From: Microbacterium sp. Yaish 1
GTDB lineage: Bacteria > Actinomycetota > Actinomycetes > Actinomycetales > Microbacteriaceae
Length of the DNA stretch: 64,000 nucleotides
Assembly: GCF_002245215.1 (NCBI RefSeq)
Contig: NZ_NPMR01000001.1
Coordinates: forward strand, 186,001-250,000
Reading direction: 5' to 3'
The notes below the pieces were generated by a model that had not been told where the DNA came from, ran no database searches, and worked only from the letters and a program-made list of their open reading frames with translations. The position numbers were made by a program, and so were the translations under genes. Positions 49,762 through 59,533 of this stretch are shown piece by piece. How positions within the stretch are numbered: position 1 is the first letter of the stretch; each line of letters opens with the position of its first letter.

Positions 49762-51663
49762 CTATGCGATTCGGATGATGTACCGCTGCACGACGTACGG
49801 CGGCATGTTCTCGTGGGCCTGACCGCCACCAGCCGACAGCGTGTTCACGCCCTGCGGGTACGCCTGCAGACCGTTGGCGTCCAGGTCGTAGTCCTGCCGG
49901 ATACCGGTGCCGCCGCTGTTGGCGGTGACGACCTGCCCGTGGGTGTGCGCGGGCATCTGCGCCTGGGTGAGGGTGACGGTCTTCGCGCCGCCGGTCTTGC
50001 CGACCGTGTTGAACTCGGTCTGTCCCGCGTCGAACCCGACGACCACCCGTCCGTTGGAGTTCGGCAGGTTGAACGTCGTCGACCCGTTTCCGGCCCCGTA
50101 GTCGGTACCGATGAGCGCGAACAGCGCGGCGTACTGTGTGCGCGAGATCGCGGCCCCGTCCGCCCACGCCCAACCGGGCCCGGGCAGCACCTTCCCAGGC
50201 CAGATCCAGGTCGACCCGATCGGTGCGATGACTGTGCCGCCGATGCCCGAGAACAGGTCGCCGTCGAAGTAGCCGTCGCCGCCGACGTCGAGAGCACCGC
50301 GGTTGCGGTACTTCTGAATGCCGACGCCGTCGGGTGTGACGTCCATGAGGATGTCGGCCGTCGAGACGGTCGTCTCCCACGTCACCGTGCGGAGCTTGTC
50401 GGCCACGCTGATGCGGACGTCGTAGCTCTTCGTGATCTCGAAGACGCCGCCACCGGAGACGAGGAAGTACGTGCTGTACGTCAGACCGCCCGGGGTGACG
50501 ACGTTGCGCTCCGTCCACGCGGCCGCACCGCGCTCCCGGGTCCATGCCCGGATGGTGAGACTGTTCTTCTCGACGTCGGCCGGCTTGAGCGACTGCGCCG
50601 CGGCCACCAGATCGACACGCAGGAACGTGCCCTCGTCCTCGTCCGGCGTGCCGATCGACGTCGCCCGCCGGATGGCTGCCTGCACCTGCGGGGGCGCGTA
50701 GGGCAGCACCTTGATCGTCGCGGACTTCGTGCCCACGCGGCCGCGGGAGTCGGTGACGGCCGCGCCGAGCGCACGATCGCCGGCCGTCGGAAGCGGGACC
50801 GTCCCGCCGGATGCTGCCGTGTTCCCGTCGACGCTGAACTGGCTCGCCTTGATCGTCGAGCTGTAGACACCCTGACCCGCGACGGTCGCGCGCAGCAGAG
50901 ACTCGCCCTGTACGAAGGCGCCGATCGCCGCGACCACCGTCGGGTTGGCGTCCTGCACCGTGATGTCGCCGACGGTCGGGACGACGGATGCCGGGACGTT
51001 CAGCCGGAAGTTCTGCTGAACCGACCCGATCAGCTTCCGGTTTGCGTCCAGCGTGAACACGGTGAGGGTGCTCACGGCGGTGGTGTCGTTCGGGAGCGCG
51101 TCGAGCATTGACCACGCCGGCCGCCACTCCCACTGCGCCCCGACCGCACCTTGCAGGCCGACGCGCTGGCCCGCCCAGTCCATGTAGATGTCGTGCTGGA
51201 ACGTGTCCGATGCCCGGTTCATCACCAGGGTGGTGACCTGATCCGGGCGCACGTCGTGAAGCGACGGCAGGATCGTGACACCCGACACCCGCGGGATGTC
51301 GTCGAGGCGGAGGCTGTCGCCCGCCCACGCGGTCCCGAGGTCGCTCGACGAGCCGTCCGCGCTGTACCCGATCGACATCGTGCCGTCCGGGTTGTGGTTG
51401 ATCGTGAAAGATCCCTGCCACAGGCGCAGGCGCCCGTTCGGGCCGAGGTTGTAGTCGCTGCGGCCCGACTGTTCCTGACCGCCCGCGCTGACCTTCCACG
51501 ACACCCCGTTGGCGCCTGTGCCGAAGTACGTGTACCCGCTGGTGTTGACCAGCCACACCTCACCGCCGACGGTCGACTGGTTCGCCGCGACGTTCTGGCC
51601 CCACTGGCCGATGTTGACCTCGAGGCGAACGTTCCCGCGGCGGGAGAATGCATTGCTCGCCAT
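49762..51663 (-). CDS. Tail fibre / collar-domain host-contact protein
   Basis: The protein has 633 residues. The first 430 residues are beta-rich, with DUF859-like features such as EVWLVNTSGYTYFGTGAN and FTINHNPDGTMSIGYSADGS. The C-terminal part has a tail collar domain: ALFALIGTDYGAGNGSTTFN followed by LPNSNGRVVVGFDAG. HTHGQVVTANSGGTG comes after, and it closes NMPPYVVQRYIIRI. Collar domains lie in receptor-binding fibres. It is coupled to the tail tip gene by a one-base overlap. Confidence 0.85.
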   Translation of the reverse strand: MASNAFSRRGNVRLEVNIGQWGQNVAANQSTVGGEVWLVNTSGYTYFGTGANGVSWKVSAGGQEQSGRSDYNLGPNGRLRLWQGSFTINHNPDGTMSIGYSADGSSSDLGTAWAGDSLRLDDIPRVSGVTILPSLHDVRPDQVTTLVMNRASDTFQHDIYMDWAGQRVGLQGAVGAQWEWRPAWSMLDALPNDTTAVSTLTVFTLDANRKLIGSVQQNFRLNVPASVVPTVGDITVQDANPTVVAAIGAFVQGESLLRATVAGQGVYSSTIKASQFSVDGNTAASGGTVPLPTAGDRALGAAVTDSRGRVGTKSATIKVLPYAPPQVQAAIRRATSIGTPDEDEGTFLRVDLVAAAQSLKPADVEKNSLTIRAWTRERGAAAWTERNVVTPGGLTYSTYFLVSGGGVFEITKSYDVRISVADKLRTVTWETTVSTADILMDVTPDGVGIQKYRNRGALDVGGDGYFDGDLFSGIGGTVIAPIGSTWIWPGKVLPGPGWAWADGAAISRTQYAALFALIGTDYGAGNGSTTFNLPNSNGRVVVGFDAGQTEFNTVGKTGGAKTVTLTQAQMPAHTHGQVVTANSGGTGIRQDYDLDANGLQAYPQGVNTLSAGGGQAHENMPPYVVQRYIIRIA

Positions 51664-54600
51664 CAGATCGCCTTGAACACGGTGCGGTTGCCCTGCCGCT
51701 TGATCTTCAGATTCGCCAAGTCGACCTCCTCACCCACGAACCGCGGGGCGATGAACTGCCCCGCGTCGAGATAGGCCCCCGGCACGCCGTTCACGTTGAA
51801 CGTCATGTTCGAGGGCGTGATCATGACCGATGTGGCCGCGCCCGGCGCCCCGATCTCGAGCCCCGTCGGCAGGATCCGCACGTACGCCCCGAGGCCGTCC
51901 GCTTTCTCCTGCGCGGCCCGTGCTGCCTCGGCCGCGGCGGTGGCGGCCACTCCCGCGGCATCCGCAGCGGAACGGACCTCACCGACCTGCCCGCCGAGGT
52001 TGGCGACCTGGTCGGCGACGCCGCTCAGCGCTGTCCTCTGGTCGGAGAGTTCGGCGGCCTGCGCCGAGGTCTGCCCGGCGATGAGCGTGATCGCACTGTT
52101 GGCGGTGATGTCGAGGTTCTGCCCGAATCCCGCCGACAGCATCGAGGTTTCGATGAGTCCCGCGCGCAGCACGTTCAGCCACGCCTCATTGCCCCAGATC
52201 TCCGAGACGTTGAGCTTGCGCGTCGAGAGCGAGCCGTCGATGACGAGCTCGCCGCCGTTCATGCGCCGCAGCGAGAAGCCGTTCACCGTGATCGTCGCGC
52301 CCGACGCCGCGAACGCGATCCGCGCGCGGATGTGGGTCACGCCGGTGGGGATCGTTGCTTCGACCGTGCTCGGGGTCCACGCCGTGGCGTTACCGAACGT
52401 GGTCGATGCGAGATCGCTCCACGTGGCGCCGCCGTCCTTCGACTGCTGCAGGCGGAGCCCGCCGGCACCGCCCGAGGGCCACCCCGACGCCTTGTAGACG
52501 CAGGAGAACGTGAAGCGGTCCCCCGCCTTGACGGGGATGCCCGGCTGCGTGCGCTCACCGGAGCTCACGATCCGCAGCGAGGTCGCGTGCCCCTCGTATG
52601 CGTCGGCGACGAACGTGCCGCCGCTGCCCTGCCAGGCGACCGTGCCGCCCAGATCGAAGTACGGGTCTTCGACGAGGTTGGTGAAGTCGCCCACGAGGAG
52701 CTGCCGGACGCTGATCGCGTTCGCGCGAACCCGGTTGGCGACGTCGAGAAAACCGGTGTTGATCTTCGCCGCGTCGAGCGTCGCGATCATCGCGTTCTCG
52801 AATGTGCGCGCGACCCACCCGAACGCGACGAGCTCCCACGCACCGATGAAACGGTTCGAGGAGTCGCGTCGGAACCAGACCGCGCCCGCCGGCTTCCCCT
52901 GAGCGTCGGCTGCGACCGGAGCCGCATCCGACACCGTGAGCCTGCCGTCTGCCGTCGCCGCGGCGGCCTTCGCGTCCGTGGCATCTTTCGATGCCTTCGA
53001 CAGCGCGTCCGTCACGGCCTTGTCGAGGTCGCCCGACGCGATCGCCTGAACGACGATCGACGAGGCCGCGGACGCCGTCGAGGTGCGCCCGAGAGTATCG
53101 ACCCAGACGAGCCGCGCGAACGTCTCCGACCCGGCCGTGCCGCGCACCGTCGCGACCTGACCGGCCGAGCGAGCGGGCACACCGACACGCGTCCACGGCC
53201 CCGTCGAAGCGGGTGCCGTCTCGGCGTAGAGCAGCTGGAACGACGACGGCACTGCCGCCCCGGTTGAGAGCTTGCCGTCCCACCCGATCAACACCAGGCC
53301 GAGACCCGTCGTGAGATCCGGCGCCGACGTTGCGGTAGTCACCTGAGCAGGTGCCGCACCGGTGACCGTCGTCGTCGCCGATGGGTCGCCCCACACGCCG
53401 AGAGCTGTGCGGGCACGCACACGGAAGCCGCGAGCCTTGCCCGTGGGCACGGTGATCGTGACCTCACGGGTAGCCGTCTCGAGCAGCGGCGTCCATGCCT
53501 GCCCGTCCTGAGCGAGCACCTCGTACGCCGCGACCTGCACCAGGCCGCCGTCGGTGGCCTGCGTGACCGCGTCCCACGTGAGCCGGACGGTTGCCGTCGC
53601 GGTCCCATCGGATGCGAACGCGCCCGTGTTGGATGCGACGGCGAGGCCGGTCGGCGCCTTCGGGACGATCGACACGGGCCGGGCGGGCGTGACCCCGATC
53701 TCCGGGGACAGCTGCGACCACACCCCGGCGCGGGAGCGCGCCCGCACCGCGACGAGCCGGTCCTCCCCCGGCGTCCACGTCTCGACGGTCGTCGACATCG
53801 CGGTCGTACGGGTCAGGAGCGACATCGGCTCGTTGACCGGCCGTGACCACACCTCGTAGGTGTCGATGTCGACGGCGAGCCCGTCGACCGCCTGCGCGAC
53901 GGCATCCCATGCGATCGTGACCGTGGACCGCTCGGAGCCGTCCTCACCCCACGACCCGACGTTGCTCGCGACACGGACCGCGGCAGGCGGCAGCGGGGCG
54001 GTCTTTGCCGGCGCCGCTGCGGGAGGCAGTGCGACGCCGGATCCGCCGATGATCTGGCCGACCGACGCGGCGGCCGAGCGCTTCGCGAGCTTGGCCTGCA
54101 GGCTGAGGAGCTTCGACCCGACGACCGCGGTCGCCTTCACGAGCCCCTTGGAGTCCTTCGACACGTCCAGCCCGATGACGCGCAGCACCTTCTTGCCGCG
54201 GCGCGTGCGGGCGGTGACGACGTCGCCGACCTGGAACGACTCCCACGGCACGGGCACGCCGTCGCCGGAGAGCTCCCACTCGTAGGACAGCTCTTCCTGC
54301 ATCGCACGGGACTCCGCGAGAGCGGGCTGGACGTTCTTCTCGGCGACGTCGCGGGTCTTCGCGCCCGGCTGCGTCATGACCTTGAACAGGTTCCCGAACC
54401 GGCCTTCGGCGCCGGTATTGTTGAAGTGGGTCCAGCCGAGCTCGTACTGCACGACGATCGCCGTCGCCGGGTCGAACTTCCGCGACGCCGGCGCCCGAGA
54501 GAACCCCGGGCCGCCGAGAGTGACGGTGTCCGAACGATCGGTGCCGGTGCCGGGATTGGCGGCGCGGAGCTGGTAGCCCTCGGACCACCACTCCATGTAG

Positions 54601-55163
54601 CCCTGCTCAGCGAGGGTCTGCATCACGCGGCTGAGCGGCGTCGTGAACAGCGGCCACGCCATCGAAACCCGCTGGTTCCACGGCTGCCCCGCAGAGTCGG
54701 TCGAGTCAGTGAAGCCGAGCGTGATGCGGCTGCCCCACCCCGAAGCCGCCTGCGCGACCTGGATCAGGTCACGCAGCACGAAACCAGGCGTGCGGTCGGT
54801 GTATCGGCGCTCGAGGTCGTCGACTGAATCACCATCGCGCCACCAGAGCGGGTAGCGCGCGGCGAGCCACGGCACCATCGAGGCGCCGGTGAACTTCACC
54901 ACGCCGTCGGTGTCGACGCTGTCGCCCGAGTCCTCGTCGACGATGAACAGGTCGTTACGCGGGACACGCTTCCACCGGCCAGTCGCCGACGTCGTGTACT
55001 CGACGATCACGAGGAACGGCGCGTCGAGCTTCTCGGAGGTCTTCTCGGAGACGGTGAACTTCACCGACTGAGCGGAGTACCCCGTCCACGCGATCTCCGA
55101 CGTGTCGAGCACCCGCCCCGGGGTGCCGTCGTCGTTCGCGAGGCGGAGGCGGATGTCGAGCAC
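51663..55163 (-). CDS. Large tail tip / baseplate protein with FN3-like repeats
   Basis: The protein has 1166 residues. The N-terminal third resembles the Gp37/tail-spike hub type, with PLWWRDGDSVDDLERRYTDR and GDVVTARTRRGKKVLRVIGL. Residues about 385-690 hold three fibronectin-III-like repeats (TVTIAWDAVAQAV, ATVRLTWDAVTQAT and LVLIGWDGKLS). After a helical segment comes a carbohydrate-binding-like domain near 820-950, then an Ala-rich coiled coil and a closing beta part. This is the usual multi-domain tail-tip protein that contacts the host wall. Confidence 0.85.
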   Translation of the reverse strand: MLDIRLRLANDDGTPGRVLDTSEIAWTGYSAQSVKFTVSEKTSEKLDAPFLVIVEYTTSATGRWKRVPRNDLFIVDEDSGDSVDTDGVVKFTGASMVPWLAARYPLWWRDGDSVDDLERRYTDRTPGFVLRDLIQVAQAASGWGSRITLGFTDSTDSAGQPWNQRVSMAWPLFTTPLSRVMQTLAEQGYMEWWSEGYQLRAANPGTGTDRSDTVTLGGPGFSRAPASRKFDPATAIVVQYELGWTHFNNTGAEGRFGNLFKVMTQPGAKTRDVAEKNVQPALAESRAMQEELSYEWELSGDGVPVPWESFQVGDVVTARTRRGKKVLRVIGLDVSKDSKGLVKATAVVGSKLLSLQAKLAKRSAAASVGQIIGGSGVALPPAAAPAKTAPLPPAAVRVASNVGSWGEDGSERSTVTIAWDAVAQAVDGLAVDIDTYEVWSRPVNEPMSLLTRTTAMSTTVETWTPGEDRLVAVRARSRAGVWSQLSPEIGVTPARPVSIVPKAPTGLAVASNTGAFASDGTATATVRLTWDAVTQATDGGLVQVAAYEVLAQDGQAWTPLLETATREVTITVPTGKARGFRVRARTALGVWGDPSATTTVTGAAPAQVTTATSAPDLTTGLGLVLIGWDGKLSTGAAVPSSFQLLYAETAPASTGPWTRVGVPARSAGQVATVRGTAGSETFARLVWVDTLGRTSTASAASSIVVQAIASGDLDKAVTDALSKASKDATDAKAAAATADGRLTVSDAAPVAADAQGKPAGAVWFRRDSSNRFIGAWELVAFGWVARTFENAMIATLDAAKINTGFLDVANRVRANAISVRQLLVGDFTNLVEDPYFDLGGTVAWQGSGGTFVADAYEGHATSLRIVSSGERTQPGIPVKAGDRFTFSCVYKASGWPSGGAGGLRLQQSKDGGATWSDLASTTFGNATAWTPSTVEATIPTGVTHIRARIAFAASGATITVNGFSLRRMNGGELVIDGSLSTRKLNVSEIWGNEAWLNVLRAGLIETSMLSAGFGQNLDITANSAITLIAGQTSAQAAELSDQRTALSGVADQVANLGGQVGEVRSAADAAGVAATAAAEAARAAQEKADGLGAYVRILPTGLEIGAPGAATSVMITPSNMTFNVNGVPGAYLDAGQFIAPRFVGEEVDLANLKIKRQGNRTVFKAI

Positions 55164-55173
55164 GAGGAACTCC

Positions 55174-55965
55174 TTAGATCAGGTACGCCGCCCGTCCGCG
55201 CACCTGGACGGATGCGCTACTGCGACTGGCGGTGGCGACGGTGAGGACGCCGGCACGCTCGGCCGGGCTGTTCGACCACGCAGGCGCGATCTCGAAAGCG
55301 CCCCGGGGACCGCCGAAGTCCGCGGCGCCGGATACTTCCGTGCCGCCGGTCCATGTGTCGGTGGTGGTGAGGAACGCGCGGCCGGTCGCGCTCTCGAACC
55401 GGAGCCATTGCGATGCGGTGACGGGTCCGGTGTAGGTGAACCACGCGCCGGAGCTGTCGGTGACCTGCAGGCCGGTGACCGCGCCCTTGACGCGCACGAT
55501 CGCGTCCTGCACCTCGAGTGAGAGCCCGGAGAGCAGACCGCCCACGGCGACGGAGGCAGCCGACAAGGCGGCGGCCGTCGTGGTGACGAGCGGGCCTCGC
55601 GCTGACGCCGCGGGGACTCGGAACACGACGCTGAGGTCGACGACGCTGTCCGCGCCGCCGCGCCCGCTTGGCGAGCACGAGACGAACTCGACCACGCTCT
55701 CCCCCGGCTCGTACGTGGAGTCCAGGACGCCCCCGGCCCGCACGAGTGCCTCGAGCGTGCGAAGGTGGGCACGCGGGGTCTCGATGACGAGCATCGTCGT
55801 CGGCACGTCCAGGACGCCCGGCGCCGGCGAGACCGCACCGTGGCGCCCTGGCCGGCGCAGGGACGACAAGACGTTCGACAGATCCGCGAGCGGTTTGGAC
55901 CGCGACCGCACGACCCAACCGAATCGCGCGTCCTCAAGCGAGATCCCGTTGAGTCGATACGTCAC
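55174..55965 (-). CDS. Distal tail protein
   Basis: The protein has 263 residues. The N-terminal half, TYRLNGISLEDARFGWVVRS and later GVLDVPTTMLVIETPRAHL, follows the Dit (distal tail) pattern. The second half is galectin-like beta with GAWFTYTGPVTASQWLRFES. Dit forms the hexameric ring between tube and tip. Gene order (tape measure, Dit, tip) is the classical siphovirus order, which is the strongest support. Confidence 0.75.
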   Translation of the reverse strand: MTYRLNGISLEDARFGWVVRSRSKPLADLSNVLSSLRRPGRHGAVSPAPGVLDVPTTMLVIETPRAHLRTLEALVRAGGVLDSTYEPGESVVEFVSCSPSGRGGADSVVDLSVVFRVPAASARGPLVTTTAAALSAASVAVGGLLSGLSLEVQDAIVRVKGAVTGLQVTDSSGAWFTYTGPVTASQWLRFESATGRAFLTTTDTWTGGTEVSGAADFGGPRGAFEIAPAWSNSPAERAGVLTVATASRSSASVQVRGRAAYLI

Positions 55966-58799
55966 AGCTCCGCCTCTCGTTCTTTCTGTTCCGTGAACCG
56001 GTCAGCGACCGGGTCGGTGTGAATGGGGTTCACCTCGGTGATGTGGAACCGCGGCTGCTCGGCGAGGATGCGACCGAGCTCGGCCGCGAACGCGCGAGCG
56101 TCGAGCCCGCCGACCGATCCCCCGGTGATGCCCCCCTGCGCCATCATCTGCGGCGGGGAACCCGGCATCCGCCGGAACCCCTCGAGCAGCAGCGCCCAGG
56201 AACGCGCCGACCCGTCCAGCGGAGCGAACAACTCGGGCACGTCGCTCCGATCGCCGACGACACGCCACGTGCTCGGAGGCACCATCTGCGCGAGCGGCTC
56301 CATCGGCTTGAGCCCACCGCCGCGGACGCCGCCCTGCGCCATGAACTCGAGCACACCGCCCCGCGCCATCGGCTTGCCGTAGATCGACTGCAGCTGACCG
56401 ACGAAGTTCCCGACCTTCGAGATCGCTGACACGGTGACGGTCTTGTCCTTCACCTTGCTGAGCTCGTTGACGACCGCCCCGATACTGCCCAGCGCTGCAC
56501 CGGTGTTTGCGGAGATGTGCGTGCTGCCATTCGGGATCGAGTTGACCCGATCCACCAACGCCTGCACCTTCGACTGCTCGTCCGGCGCGTTCGACGTGAT
56601 CTCCGTGATCTCCGACTCCGGGATGCCCGCGTACGCCGCGATCAGCTCCCACGCCTCCACCTCCGTCAGACCCATCGCCCGAAGCTGCTCAGCAAGGGCA
56701 CCGGCCCCGTTGCGCCACCGGTCGGTTAGCGCGCCCTGCTCCTCGCCCGCAGCCGCGGCAGCCGACTGCTGCGCGAACAGCGCATCCACAGCCGCTGACG
56801 TCTGGTCACGGAGAGCGGCTGCAGCCTCAGCGCTTCCGTCCTGAGCCGCCGTCACCCCGTCCAGCGCGGCCGCGAAGTCACGAGCGCGATCGTTGAGGTT
56901 GCCGAGTGCGATCTGCGGATTGATGAAGTCGTTGAACCGGCTACGCATCTCTTCGAGCTTCTCGTTGCCCGCATCCGTGCTGTCGCCGAATGCCCGCATC
57001 GAGTCCTGAAGTTCGTCGATGTCGCTGGTGTCTGCGAACGGAGCGATGATCCGGCGGGCGTTCTTCAGCCCCTCCACCATCTGCTCCAGTGGACCTGACA
57101 CGAAGTCGCCGACCGCGGTGTTCGCGGCGATGCCGAAGTCCAGAGCGCCGTTGACCAGGTCGCGGAAGAACTGGAGCACGGAACCACGATTGCTCGCGAT
57201 CCAATCCGCGCCGTCGGCGAGGGGCTCCGCGAATGCAGCGGCCAGCGCTCCCTTGATCCCGTCGGCCGCGACCTCGATCGCGCGGCCAGCCTCCTCGATC
57301 TTCGTCGCGTCGTTGCTCGCGATTGTGTCGAACATCCGTTGCGCGGCGCCTTCGACCTGGCCGAGCTGATCGACCGCCGACGAAAGGTCCATCGCGAACA
57401 GGGCGTCGCCGAGATCCTCTGCCTTGGTGCCGAAGAGCTCTACGGCGGCGGCGTTCCGCTCGACCGGATCTTCCATTTCGCGCAGCTTGTCGAGAACCTG
57501 CTGGAGGCCCTCGCGCGCGCCGTCGCCGCCCGCCGCGATCTTGGCGGTCATCTGCTCGGCGTTGAGGCCGAGCCGTTCGAATCCCGTGGCGCTTGCTTCC
57601 GATGCATCCGTGGCGCGGATCTGGAACTCCTTGAGCGCGTCTGCCGCCACGTCGCTGTTGCGGGCGCCGGCGTTCAGCGCCTGATTCAGGAGCCCGATCG
57701 ACTGTGGACCGTCGAGCCCGAGCTTCTTGAGGACGACGGGGTACTCAGTGAGCGTGTCGAGCAGGTCCTGTCCGCGGTCGAGCCCGTTGCGGGCGCCCGC
57801 CGCGAGGATGTCGAAGGCTTCCTTGGAGCTTCGCGCGAGGCCTGTTCGCAGCAGCGTGGTGACAGTCGTCGCGACGGGCTGCACGTCTTCGCCGAGCACA
57901 TCCGCGATCCCCGCGAGGTTCTGGATGACCAGCTGGGCATCCCTCGCCGTCGCCGACGGGTCGAGGATCCGGAACTGGGTAGCGATCCGAGCGGTGTTCA
58001 TGTTCGCCTCGATGGACTCACCGAAAACGCTCGAGTACGCCTCGCCAGCCGCGCGGGCGAACCGGCTGGCGGTGGCCGGGTCGATGCCTGTCAGGGCCTC
58101 CAGCCGGTCGGTCCGCTTCTCGACGGCGAGCCCGTCCTGGATCGCGCCGATGATCCCCTTGCCCACGGCGACGCCCGCCAGGACAAGGCCACCCGCGACG
58201 GGAATCGCAGCCAGCGCCGACACCAGCGTGTCCTCGATATCGCCGCCGATGATCCGGCCGACCTTCTCCCCGGCGCCACGCGTCGCGGAATCGAGGCCCT
58301 GCGTGAGCGACTTTCCGCCTTCGTCTCCAGCGGACTCCGTCTGCCGCTTGAACAGAGACAGGAAGCGCTTCAGGCCCGACTCGGCCGGCTCCGGGTCTAC
58401 ATCGACATCAACGATGTTGCGAGCCTTCCGGAGCCCATCGAGGCTCCGCTCAAGCTTCTGGATGTTCGCCTCGGCGCGCTTGACGTCGGCCGTCACATCG
58501 AGCCCGCCCTCGGCGCGCACGTGCAGGTCCTCGAGGCGGTCCTGCGCGCGCTGAAGGTTCTTCTCGGCGCGGTCGATGTCGGCGTCCAGCTTGACGACGG
58601 CGCGCTCCGAAACGAGCTTCTTGGCCTGCTTCTCGACGCGGTCCATCGCCGCGACCGCGCCCTTGCCGTCACCGTCGACCTTGAAGGGGTTCTTCTCGAT
58701 GCGTTCCCCGGTGGCCTTGATCTTCTTGTCAGCCCGGTCGACGTCGTCGGTGTTGACGGTGACGAGAGCTTCGATCTCGGCTGTCCGGAGAGCTGCCAT
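55962..58799 (-). CDS. Tape measure protein
   Basis: The protein has 945 residues, mostly helical. Charged coiled coils fill residues 1-150. A TP901-type domain follows, with ESIEANMNTARIATQFRILD, IADVLGEDVQPVATTVTTLL and NAAAVELFGTKAEDLGDALF. A hydrophobic Gly/Ala helix lies near 190-212. Tape measure length sets tail length, so this phage should have a tail of roughly 140 nm by the usual 1.5 angstrom per residue rule. It follows the tail chaperones, as expected. Confidence 0.93.
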   Translation of the reverse strand: MAALRTAEIEALVTVNTDDVDRADKKIKATGERIEKNPFKVDGDGKGAVAAMDRVEKQAKKLVSERAVVKLDADIDRAEKNLQRAQDRLEDLHVRAEGGLDVTADVKRAEANIQKLERSLDGLRKARNIVDVDVDPEPAESGLKRFLSLFKRQTESAGDEGGKSLTQGLDSATRGAGEKVGRIIGGDIEDTLVSALAAIPVAGGLVLAGVAVGKGIIGAIQDGLAVEKRTDRLEALTGIDPATASRFARAAGEAYSSVFGESIEANMNTARIATQFRILDPSATARDAQLVIQNLAGIADVLGEDVQPVATTVTTLLRTGLARSSKEAFDILAAGARNGLDRGQDLLDTLTEYPVVLKKLGLDGPQSIGLLNQALNAGARNSDVAADALKEFQIRATDASEASATGFERLGLNAEQMTAKIAAGGDGAREGLQQVLDKLREMEDPVERNAAAVELFGTKAEDLGDALFAMDLSSAVDQLGQVEGAAQRMFDTIASNDATKIEEAGRAIEVAADGIKGALAAAFAEPLADGADWIASNRGSVLQFFRDLVNGALDFGIAANTAVGDFVSGPLEQMVEGLKNARRIIAPFADTSDIDELQDSMRAFGDSTDAGNEKLEEMRSRFNDFINPQIALGNLNDRARDFAAALDGVTAAQDGSAEAAAALRDQTSAAVDALFAQQSAAAAAGEEQGALTDRWRNGAGALAEQLRAMGLTEVEAWELIAAYAGIPESEITEITSNAPDEQSKVQALVDRVNSIPNGSTHISANTGAALGSIGAVVNELSKVKDKTVTVSAISKVGNFVGQLQSIYGKPMARGGVLEFMAQGGVRGGGLKPMEPLAQMVPPSTWRVVGDRSDVPELFAPLDGSARSWALLLEGFRRMPGSPPQMMAQGGITGGSVGGLDARAFAAELGRILAEQPRFHITEVNPIHTDPVADRFTEQKEREAEL

Positions 58800-58802
58800 G
58801 GG

Positions 58803-59129
58803 TCACCTCCTGGTGAGCGCCTCACGCAGCCGCGTCGGGCTGTCGAGAAGCGAGAAGATCATCGTGCGAACGCCCGGCCACGGGCGAGCGAGCACGATCG
58901 GGTCGAATAGGTCGACCCCGTACTCCTTCGCCATGTCCGCGACGACGAGGCGCCAGTTCGTCACGAGTGCGAGCAGCGATCCGTCGACTTGCGCCGCGCC
59001 CGCAGGACTTGAGCCGGTGACGGCCGCAGGCTTGAGGTGGGCTGGCACTGGACGGTAGTCCTGGTACCAGCCCTCCTCGTCGGGCTCGCCGATGCCATAG
59101 GGAGCCCAGTCTTCAGCCGTCTCTAGCCT
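58803..59129 (-). CDS. Tail assembly chaperone, frameshift-encoded part (T)
   Basis: This frame stays open from the slippery site at 59129 to a stop at 58803, giving 108 residues that join gene G by a -1 shift. It runs from RLETAEDWAPYGIGE to TNWRLVVADMAKEYGVDLFD and SLLDSPTRLREAL. A GTG at 59048 could start a stand-alone 81-residue form, but it has no good ribosome site. The G and GT proteins coat the tape measure during tail assembly. It ends 3 bp before the tape measure start. Confidence 0.8.
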   Translation of the reverse strand, partial: RLETAEDWAPYGIGEPDEEGWYQDYRPVPAHLKPAAVTGSSPAGAAQVDGSLLALVTNWRLVVADMAKEYGVDLFDPIVLARPWPGVRTMIFSLLDSPTRLREALTRR

Positions 59130-59533
59130 TTTGGGGCTGCACCCTCACCGCCATCTGCGGCGCCCTCGGCGGGCTCCCGCGGAGCCCACAGCAGGGTCGA
59201 GATGAAGGCGGCATAGTCAGCCCCGCGGGCCCAGTGGAAGACAGCGTGGTAGGAGTACCGGTCGATCACGTACGACGGCACGTCGTCCGCCACCATCTGC
59301 GAGTAGGCAGCCTCGCCGAGACCGGGGTGTGAGTCCCCGATCTCGGCGAGAACAGCAGCGATCTGCTCCGGAACGGGCCCCGGCACGAGTCCCAGGTTGA
59401 CCTCGCCGCGCACGGCAGCAGCGAGAACCTGCTTCGCGCGCTCGACCGTCGGCGGCGGCACCCGGTACTCCTTGCCCTTCCACGAGAGGAGGAGGTCCGG
59501 GATGGCCCACGCTTCGAAGTCGAGCGCGCTCAC
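59123..59533 (-). CDS. Tail assembly chaperone (G)
   Basis: The protein has 136 residues from a GTG that overlaps the major tail gene stop. FEAWAIPDLLLSWKGKEYRV and EAAYSQMVADDVPSYVIDRY match the actinophage tail chaperone family (DUF7426-like). It ends AAPKG and a stop directly after a slippery heptamer. The normal product is G; a minority becomes GT. Confidence 0.88.
   Translation of the reverse strand: MSALDFEAWAIPDLLLSWKGKEYRVPPPTVERAKQVLAAAVRGEVNLGLVPGPVPEQIAAVLAEIGDSHPGLGEAAYSQMVADDVPSYVIDRYSYHAVFHWARGADYAAFISTLLWAPREPAEGAADGGEGAAPKG
59129..59135 (-). promoter_or_regulatory. -1 programmed frameshift slippery site
   Basis: The minus strand reads CCCAAAA in zero-frame spacing C CCA AAA, then GGC and a TAG stop. 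This is an exact X-XXY-YYZ heptamer. Slipping back one base joins the open T frame, which has no stop for 108 codons. Confidence 0.85.

Noticed and set aside
59048..59123. Separate small gene starting at the GTG before the tape measure gene
   Set aside because: The frame stays open upstream to the slippery heptamer and the GTG lacks a ribosome site, so a frameshift product explains it better.
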